A stretch of 64,000 nt of DNA from Argyresthia goedartella (taxonomy: Eukaryota > Arthropoda > Insecta > Lepidoptera > Argyresthiidae): contig OX463822.1 in the NCBI GenBank assembly GCA_949825045.1, positions 33,544,703-33,608,702 of the forward strand, in the 5' to 3' direction. The stretch's first letter is position 1. Each line of letters starts with the position of its first letter. Positions 56,930 through 64,000 of the stretch are shown one piece after another. Made by a program: the position numbers and the translations under genes. The notes under the pieces were generated by a model. It worked only from the letters and a program-made list of their open reading frames with translations. It was not told where the DNA came from and searched no databases.

Positions 56930-58222
56930 TTCGCCTACATTGTTGCGATAAACGAGACATGGCTGCGCCCCGGCTGGGCCTGGATACCGACTGGTGGCGC
57001 ACCTTCCGCGCAACCAGCAGCAAATCGTCGCGCGCGCGCCGGTGGCGTAGGCTTCTACTTCAGGAAGGGCATAAGAGCTAAGTCTCAATCACAACCACCT
57101 TATGTAGACATGGAGTTGAGCAGTTCTGGTTGTCAGTAAATGTTAACTCGATCAAAATTATAATCGGCACTGCTTTTCGCCCGCAGTGAATGATTGCTGA
57201 CGTTTTCATAGACGCCACTTTTTCACTGTTAACAGCATTATTTTATCGGGAGACTAACATTGACATGACAGATCCCGATGACAGTGTAACTTCGAAATCG
57301 ACACTATTTAAACTATACAAAGGAGATGTATTTTTTCGGTACTGATTTTTGAACCATAATCATATGCGGTTTTTCTGGTAGGGAAACGAGTATAAATAAA
57401 GCCTACGAAATTATTTATTTTATTAAAACCGCCATTCTTTATTAATTTTGAAAAAATGATTTGTATGGGTAGGATTTATAACCTGCATCCTTTGCTTAAC
57501 TTTGCAGCAAAAAAAAAAACTGTAATTCATTCAATTGTCATTTTTGACACTTTCCCCATGTTCCGAGTCACACAATAATCGATTACAGCGTCTACGATGC
57601 CATCGTTTTGTATCGCCAAAGCTAAATCGGAACGGCTTCGTAGATGATTGTGGCGTGACTCGGAACAGGGGGTTCTTGACAATGACGTGACAGAACAGTG
57701 TTGCCATAATAAATTATTGTTCTGGGTGGCTGTTTTATTTAAAATAATAATTATTTTAAAATCACAGTAACAAAAAAACGGCGGTTTTAAAAAATGATCA
57801 CGATATGTATTTAGAACCTTTAAATTATATTCTTTCATATAAATACGGTTTTAACTTGGTTCATGACTATTTCGAATAAAGTACCAACTCTCTTGGAAAA
57901 AGTACACATCTCCTTTGACTAACTGCATATCTGACCCAACCCACTTTACTGACCATAGTGCGATGCGACTTTGATAGATTTAGTCTGCACGAACGCTTCC
58001 GTCTCTCGGGCCACAGTTGACTACGTCACTGCCCTAGGCAACCATGCATTTAAAAAGGTGGATTTTAAAATAAAAAGAGAAAAACCCAGCGCTCGTTGCA
58101 TTGTAACCAGGTCACTGAAAAAAATTAACATATCCGCATTTGACTGTAATCTCCATGAGAGAGACTGGAATGTTATCTCCAAAATAAAACATGAAGAATC
58201 ACAACTTTTAAGAACTCCATAA
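56930..58222 (+). pseudogene. LINE endonuclease fragments, interrupted
   Basis: 56936-57170 encodes AINETWLRPGWAW, then GGVGFYFRKGIRAKS, the start of an AP-type endonuclease. After a frame change and about 700 bp of non-coding insert, 57950-58222 continues with LIDLVCTNASVSRATVDYV and ALGNHAFKKVDFKIKREKP, the end of the same domain and the linker to the RT. The RT itself is missing. Confidence 0.7.
57554..57671. repeat. 118-bp MITE inside the LINE insert
   Basis: CCCCATGTTCCGAGTCACAC at 57554 and an inverted counterpart (GTGACTCGGAACAGGGG) ending at 57671; TCTACGA/TCGTAGA continues the stem. Related words (TTCGGAACG, CTCGTAGA) occur at 39075-39135 and 38670-38720, suggesting more decayed members. 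Confidence 0.6.
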
Positions 58223-58415
58223 TAGATCTATTTAATTTACATGCCCCCGAGAGAAAATTAAGATTAAGTTCATATAACATCCCCTGGCTTTACCAGTAAC
58301 GTGTTTTATGATGCAACTTAGGGCTTATCCCTGAGCCTTAGCTCACGTCAAATACAAAATAACTGAAGTAGCATCGCATCGTGATCAATATAAATCCTTA
58401 AAATGCCTCGTTAAT

Positions 58416-58703
58416 TGAATGCGTTACCCGTAAAAGGGTCTATCGATATTTTTATTTAACAGAGTTAAAGCACTTTAATTGTTTATACATGAATAAAATG
58501 TTCGGCCATTGTTGTCCGGATAGAAACCATTGTATTGTACCGCTAAACTATCAAATGAAATAAAAAAAGGTAGCTTGTGTTGCCATTTTTTATTTCCCGA
58601 TTTGCCGTCGACGCAGAGAATGCGACATAGAGCCTTATTCTACAATAAAATTGATTTTGTGCAGAATGTATTGAATGGACCCCTTTTACGGGTAACGCAT
58701 TCA
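58416..58703. mobile_element. 288-bp MITE, 24-bp inverted ends
   Basis: TGAATGCGTTACCCGTAAAA at 58416 and its complement ending at 58703 are almost perfect. The interior is non-coding. The target duplication is uncertain. Confidence 0.7.
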
Positions 58704-59589
58704 GTTGTAGCCGTTGAAAAAAGCGTATTTTGAACACAACATATTAAGAAACCAAAACAGTTGTGTGTGGACACATTTAAAAGGGACGGTCTTGTCTAGA
58801 TTTAAAGATCCTGTAAATCTTCCTGAACACTTTAACGACCCGGACGCCAGGAAACAACCTCGTTCAACTGTCAGAACTGACTTACTTCTTTAAGACGCTA
58901 AGCAAATAAATTACGGGTGGTTTTTTCTGTGTATTTCATGAAATACGCAGCTAATCGTACTCAGTTTCTGGTATATGTATTTTGACTACATACATAATAA
59001 TCTAGGGTTTTCATTTTGGAAAACGTGTTTAGATAAAAAAAAAACGATAGAAAAAAAATACAAAGTCTACCCTTATTTTTCCCTTTTATCCTTTTTTACC
59101 ACAGTAGTAGTGTTTACACAAAAATTGAAAAATTAAAATAATTAATGGGGGCTCCCCATACATGGCACTGAAACCAAAAAAAAATGTTTTTCATCAAACC
59201 TATACGTGTGGGTGTCTATACATAGAGATGTCTTTAAAATGACATTTAGGTTCCTGAAACCATTTATCCTCAAAGTAATTCGTTGGAGACAGACCCTTCC
59301 AAAAAAAAGGAAAAATGTGGGGGACTCTTCGGATTTAGTTATGGTTATTGGTTTGATGCCATTTTGCATCAGACCTGTCCGAGGAGCTTTATACCGATAA
59401 ATATTCTGGTTGTGCACCAACAACCTAAGGATATTCGTTTATTATAACTTTTAAAGTAAGACTGAAAAATCTACAAAAAATATATATGCTGTGTATCTCG
59501 CTCGATACACACTTTCAACGAAAATTGGTCTGAACAAAATAAAATAAGCAGTTTTTATTTTATAAATCATTTATTGAAAACCGCAAAGA
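58704..59589. other. Gene-free stretch
   Basis: AT-rich. Around 59145-59400 is a repeat-like stretch starting GGGGGCTCCCCATACATGG, reminiscent of the 3' part of the repeat at 3541-3935. No exon recognised. Confidence 0.4.
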
Positions 59590-59813
59590 TAACTTTGTCA
59601 GTCATACAAACACTATGAGTCGGGCCGCACACCAGGCATACATTTGTAACTCGATAATTGTAGCGCCACATTTAACGGCCCCATACATTTGTACATGAGC
59701 ACGCACACCGAGGCAACATTTGTGGCGGGCGCACTTTGTAGCGAGACGTTGTCCGCGCTACACGAATTCAAGATCGAACACGTTCGTTTTTTGTGTCGCG
59801 TTGGTTTGCAAAA

Positions 59814-59940
59814 ATGAAAGACAACATTGAATTTTACGTTGAGTTTATTGCAGAGGTTGAAAAGAACCCTGTATTATACAATCACACGCTCAATGATCAT
59901 AGTAACAGACGGATTACAGAAATTATTTGGACTAAGATTA
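59814..59940 (+). pseudogene. MADF-domain ORF start, cut by a LINE
   Basis: ATG at 59814 opens MKDNIEFYVEFIAEVEKN, then NHSNRRITEIIWTKI-like residues, typical of the MADF (Myb/SANT-like) protein that PIF/Harbinger elements carry beside their transposase. The frame runs into the TAA-repeat tail of a minus-strand LINE. The GC-rich upstream 220 bp (from GGGCCGCACACCAGGCA at 59623) may be the element's left end and promoter. Confidence 0.6.
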
Positions 59941-61405
59941 TAATAATAATAATAATAATAATAATAATTCTTTATTGCACAGAAAACACAATGGAAAAAA
60001 TACAACGAACAATATGCAAAGGTGAGCTTTTTTCTAAAAAGAAATTTCTTACAGCTAACCTGTGAGGAAAGGAAAAAATATTTATAGAGAGGTAGTCCTA
60101 GTGTACAATTAAGATTTAAAAGAAAGAAATAAAGTCAATATACTATCAGATAAATCACAATACATCCTACACATACTATAAAATAAATTAATAGAATACA
60201 ATAAATACATAGATACACATACATACTATAAGATACCCACTATGCGGAAGAGAGGAGATGCTGTTTCAACTTTTTCTTAAAAGAGAACAAGGATGTGCAA
60301 TCCCTAATAGCGCAAGGAAGTGCATTCCACAAACGTATTGCCCTTAACCTAAACGAGTGCTCGTAAGCAACAGTGTTGTGCTGAGGAATTGACAAAAGTG
60401 ACACCGTGTGAGATCTCCGAAGTCTATCCCCAGAGAAAATAAACTCAAAATGTTCACGAAGATATGCGGGATAGCGCGGATTTCTCAAAATATTGAAGAG
60501 GAAGGAGAGAATGTGCATATCACGACGAAGTCAGATCGGGAGCCAGCCTAATTCCCTGCGATATTGGGACACGTGATCGTACTTGCGGAGACCGAAGATA
60601 AACCGAATCCCGAGATTTTGAAGTCGCTCGAGTTTGTTCAGTAGATCTTCGTTCGCGCTGGCCCAGCAAACATCGGCGTAGTCAATTAAAGGCAGAAGAA
60701 GGGTCTGAACTAGCATGATTTTAGTCTGCCTAGGCAAGAAGTACTGCAAACGCCGAAGGGAATGAAAGGATGCAAAGACTCGTCTGCTGACCTCACAAAC
60801 GTGGGGCGACCAGGATAAAAGAGTATCAAAAACAACCCCAAGATTTTTGGCTTTCTCGCCGTACTTGACAATGGTACCGTCATAAAGCACGGGAGCAACT
60901 GACCTATGCTGCAACAAATTAAGTAAGTGCCGTGTACCCAGTATCATCGCCTGAGACTTATCCGGGTTGACTAATAGCCCATACGAAAGAGCCCATTTCC
61001 TGATGTTGTCGAGGTCAGCATTCAAAGCCTCTACAGTCGAAGTCAGATCACACAGGGGAAAATGCCGATAAATTTGAAGGTCATCTGCATAGAGATGATA
61101 CGAGGAAGACAATACATCCGAGATGGAATGGATGAAAACTGAGAAAAGAAGAGGAGAAAGGATGCCACCCTGCGGAACACCAGTAGAGAGCTTACACCAT
61201 TCCGTAGTAACTTCTTCAGACTTGATGCGCTGCTGGCGTTCTCTCAGGTAGGAGTCAAACCAGCGAGCCGAGTGTGAAGAGACATTGAGTGTTTTTATGA
61301 TTTCAACAAGTATATCGAAGTCGACGCAGTTGAAGGCGCTGCTAAAGTCAAGGAGAGTCAGGACTGTGAGCTGCTTCTTATTGGCGAAAAATTCAATGAA
61401 AAGAG
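59939..61405 (-). mobile_element. Jockey/CR1-type LINE, 5'-truncated
   Basis: In reverse the RT is readable from about 61405: LLDFSSAFNCVDFDILVEII, STGVPQGGILSPLLF, SYHLYADDLQIYRHF (YADD catalytic site), then thumb and C-terminus to 60240 (RLWNALPCAIRD). One frame change lies near 60530. The tail has GTAAGAAATTTCTTTTTAG and ends in TTA repeats. It lands in the MADF frame on one side and meets a Harbinger element on the other. Confidence 0.85.
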
Positions 61406-61524
61406 TAAGGGCCCCCGCGCATTAGGCAGCCTGGCTGCGCAGCCAGGCTGCGGCAGCCAGAATATTTGCGCAGCCAGTTATAACAGCCAATCAACGACTA
61501 GTCTAGATCCTTCCGTCGAGCAAT

Positions 61525-61811
61525 ATGGACGTGGAAGAACTTATAATTATTGCTTACCTATCTCGTAAAAAACGCAAAATAAAGAAAAGATACTGGATTC
61601 ATCCTCTTTTTCTAGAAAGACACTCAAAAGGCTTATTCCAAACCTATTTCAAAGATATTCGCGCATTCCCAGACCGGTTTTTTAACTACACGAGGATGTC
61701 AGTGCAATCGTTTGATAACCTTTTGGAAAAAATACGAAATTCAATCAATGGCATTGATACTCCTATGCGAGCTTGTATAAAACCTGAAGAAAAACTGGTG
61801 ATAACTTTGAG
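61525..61811 (+). pseudogene. Harbinger transposase, first exon only
   Basis: MDVEELIIIAYLSRKKRK, then RYWIHPLFLERHSKG and MSVQSFDNLLEKIR are the N-terminus of HARBI1-like transposases. The frame meets a donor (GTGAGT) at 61812. No catalytic DDE exon follows, so it cannot make an active enzyme. Confidence 0.85.
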
Positions 61812-61896
61812 GTGAGTACGAAAATGAAAGATATTGTTAATCAGTCTCTTAACATTTATTAGGTATTTATTTCTTACATGTATGGTAATGAATTAC

Positions 61897-62130
61897 CTAG
61901 TTCAAGTTGTCCTGTGTAGTAAATAATTCTAGTAATCCAGATAATAAAAATACATGCTTACCAAATTCTTTTTTGTCATTTTCTGATAAACTTTCCGAGC
62001 ACATTTGGTTCGCGATTTCTTCCCATCTTCTTTTCTTTAAATCCCGATCACTGTATTCTTCCGATGTTATATCCCAAATTGCTTTACGGCTTTCAATTTC
62101 CCGAATAAATTTCTCTGTATCGAAAGTCAT
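61897..62130 (-). pseudogene. Harbinger MADF protein, truncated
   Basis: 77 codons: MTFDTEKFIREIESRKAIWD, YSDRDLKKRRWEEIANQM, the MADF DNA-binding domain of the accessory protein needed for Harbinger transposition. The C-terminal part is missing. Confidence 0.75.
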
Positions 62131-62478
62131 CTTATCAAAGTTCGGAACGCAAAATACGTCTGGCTGCTACAACTAGTGCGCGGAGACTGACCGCAGCCAC
62201 ATACATTCGCCTACACACGTTCTGGCTGCGCGCAGCCAGCTGGCTGCCGTGCATATAGGCGCGTTTCATTGGCTGCCGCAGCCGAGATTTCGTGGCTGCC
62301 TAGTGCGTGGGCTCCCATACAACGTCATATGTTTGACTGGCTGCCGCAGCCTGGGTGCGCAGCCAGGCTGCCTAGTGCGCGGGGGCCCTAAGTAAGTACC
62401 TTTCTTTGTACTTTTAAATCGTGCTACACTGTGTAATTATTTTGCCATGACACCAGCCCGTATGGTTTTAAGAAGTAA

Positions 62479-62850
62479 TTACATACACAAATAATTTCGA
62501 TTTTCTGTAGCATCGTTATTCGGTCTCCCTTGATTCATATGATTGGTAGTGGGGTTAGGTATATTTCCGTTTTCGGTTGGAGTTAAAATTATATTATCAT
62601 TCTTTTTTATAAAGTTATGTAAATGTAAAATACAAGCAGCTTTAACAATTTTGACTGCTTTCTCGACTGAACATGAAATTGGAGTTTCAAAAATTCGAAA
62701 TTTAGACACTAGCATACCAAAGGTGCACTCGACAATCTTTCGTCCACGGGATAGTCGATAGTTAAATATTCGGCGATCATTGTTTAAAAATCTACTATTG
62801 TACGGTCGAATTATATTAGTGGACAGGGGAAATGCTTCGTCAGCTGCAAA
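62479..62850 (-). pseudogene. HARBI1-like transposase C-terminus
   Basis: In reverse: DEAFPLSTNIIRPY, FNYRLSRGRKIVECTFGMLV, ILHLHNFI, the C-terminal catalytic third (including the conserved R-x-x-x-E-x-x-F-G block) of a Harbinger transposase. A splice-acceptor-like TTACTTTGCAG precedes it. Upstream exons are replaced by a LINE tail (TACAAAATACAAAATAC at 62855). It lies outside the 980-bp element, so it belongs to a second, larger Harbinger, perhaps the one whose MADF start is at 59814. Confidence 0.8.
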
Positions 62851-63248
62851 GTAATACAATACAAAATACAAAATACAAAAAGCTTTATTCAGTAACAAAC
62901 ATAATTTTAGAACACAATTTGATTGGAGCTTCCTTTTAAGTAAGAAATACCTGTGCCAGGAAGCCCCGCTCTTCCATATCTGGGTAAAATTATATTAAGG
63001 TATGTGGGTAGCAATCCATACATCTTTTGATTTTGAGTAGATAAAGTTAATTTTAATTAATAAGTTTATATAAGTTTGACTTCAAATGCGACGTAACAAA
63101 ATTAGTAGATTGTGAACTACTTAGGTACCTACCTACGTTGAAATTCAGGTAAGTAAGTATTTTTAAGTTTAAAACTAAAATAAAGATAAAATAATGTAAT
63201 TATTCTAGGCTATATAACTCACATTCGTGTTTGTGTGTAAGTGTGAGG

Positions 63249-63293
<45 letters not shown>

Positions 63294-64000
63294 GGAGGGG
63301 GTTTGTGTGTGTATATGTGTGGGTGTGAGTGTGTGAATATGTGAATATGGGTGTCTGAGGGTGTGGATTTGTAGTGTGTATGTCTACAAATTTGGGTTTG
63401 CCAATTAAGAGTTAATTTCTCATTTTGTTTTATTTCTGATTAGAACTTCTGTTTCATCATAACTTTTTTCCATTAGCCAATCAGTTATTAGTTTTTTACA
63501 GTGATAAAATGACATCGGAAATATGTTAAGTTCTTTATTTGCCAAGTTATATAGTAGCGATGATTGGTTTTTATACTGCCTATAGGCATATTCTGTGCTC
63601 ACTATGTGTACAGGGGCAACATTATGTTTTCTCCTTCTAAATGTAAAATTAGGATCAAATTCCAGCTTTCTGTGTAGTTGCATTATAATGTTAAGTATAT
63701 AAAGCTTCCTTACTGTCAGTTCCTTACAGGATTGATAGAGTTCGTTTGTGGGAAATAAGCGAGATTTGAAGTACATGATTTTTAGAAGTGATCTCTGGGC
63801 TCTTTCTATCTCTATAAATTTTGTTTTAATGGCACCTCCCCAGACAGGAATACAATATATTAACACGGATTGAACTAGAGAAACATAAATTTTACTTAGA
63901 ATCTTTTTTGTAGCAATGTGTCTTAGTATTTTAAAAACCCAGGTTAGTTTACGTATTCTGCCTATAATAAGATCTATGTGTAACTTCCAGGTCAATGTTT
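62851..64000 (-). mobile_element. CR1-group LINE 3' part, runs off the window
   Basis: 63420-63995 (minus) encodes an RT C-terminal region (KLHIDLIIGRIRKLTWVFK, IYVSLVQSVLIYCIPVWGGA) and ends at 63420. The frame is open and continues beyond the window edge. The 3' UTR holds a GT microsatellite at about 63250-63340 and ends in a repeated ATTTTGT tail at 62855-62880. Confidence 0.8.

Larger units (their letters stand above)
61409..62388. mobile_element. PIF/Harbinger deletion derivative, 980 bp
   Basis: The first and last 52 bp are inverted repeats with two differences (GGGCCCCCGCGC ends). The target duplication TAA (61406-61408, 62389-62391) is the standard 3-bp TWA site. The TIRs are themselves built of GCAGCC/GGCTGC words, so each can fold alone. 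Inside are a transposase first exon (+) and a MADF gene start (-) facing each other, the usual two-gene plan, with the middle deleted. Confidence 0.92.

Noticed and set aside
57001..57100. Collagen- or Pro-rich host exon
   Set aside because: The frame matches a LINE endonuclease (AINETWLRPG), and the GC-rich run is part of it.

Overview
This window reads as AT-rich, repeat-dense animal nuclear DNA, most likely from a moth or butterfly. There are spliced genes with GT-AG introns, no operons, and large intronic minisatellites. Transposon families include hAT, Tc1/mariner, PIF/Harbinger, BEL/Pao, CR1/jockey-type LINEs, tRNA-derived SINEs and foldback MITEs. Several interspersed repeats (for example 3541-3935, and the SINE heads at 17.3, 23.5 and 33.1 kb) look like families I know from lepidopteran genomes. 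That assignment rests on recognition, not on a database search.

The one clear conserved host gene is on the + strand: the 3' two thirds of a GRAMD1/Aster-type ER sterol-transfer protein. Eight exons lie between 19381 and 45801, and every splice phase agrees. They encode an acidic linker, the VASt sterol-binding domain, a basic stretch, one transmembrane helix, a lumenal helical segment and a C-terminal QDEL. The GRAM-domain exons must lie upstream of the exon at 19381, probably outside the window. The introns hold nearly everything else from 19 to 46 kb.

Layout. 0-5 kb: an intact Tc1/mariner-type transposase (minus strand), SINE and MITE debris, and four of seven copies of an unrecognised 42-bp motif. 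5.8-8.8 kb: a complete hAT element with terminal repeats, an 8-bp target duplication and a two-exon open transposase. 10-13.5 kb: a small possible gene, a decayed SWIM-zinc-finger gene and a LINE ORF1 fragment. 14-19 kb: short tandem repeats, SINEs and a ~940-bp palindrome. 19-46 kb: the GRAMD1 gene with three minisatellites, a rearranged BEL/Pao element, LINE fragments (one a nearly complete CR1-group element at 34-38.6 kb) and two large foldback elements. 46-52 kb: the 3' flank, with a 52-copy minisatellite of 37-bp units. 52.7-58.7 kb: foldbacks, a 228-bp two-part repeat lodged inside a LINE, and MITEs. 59.6-64 kb: nested PIF/Harbinger and LINE insertions.

The most unusual signal is in the GRAMD1 gene. 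The 3' part of its penultimate exon, together with the 5' splice site, is repeated in tandem so that 26 donor copies follow one another before the last intron continues. Two other exons of the same gene have single decayed partial copies in the next intron. All exon structures, counts and alignments were made by eye.
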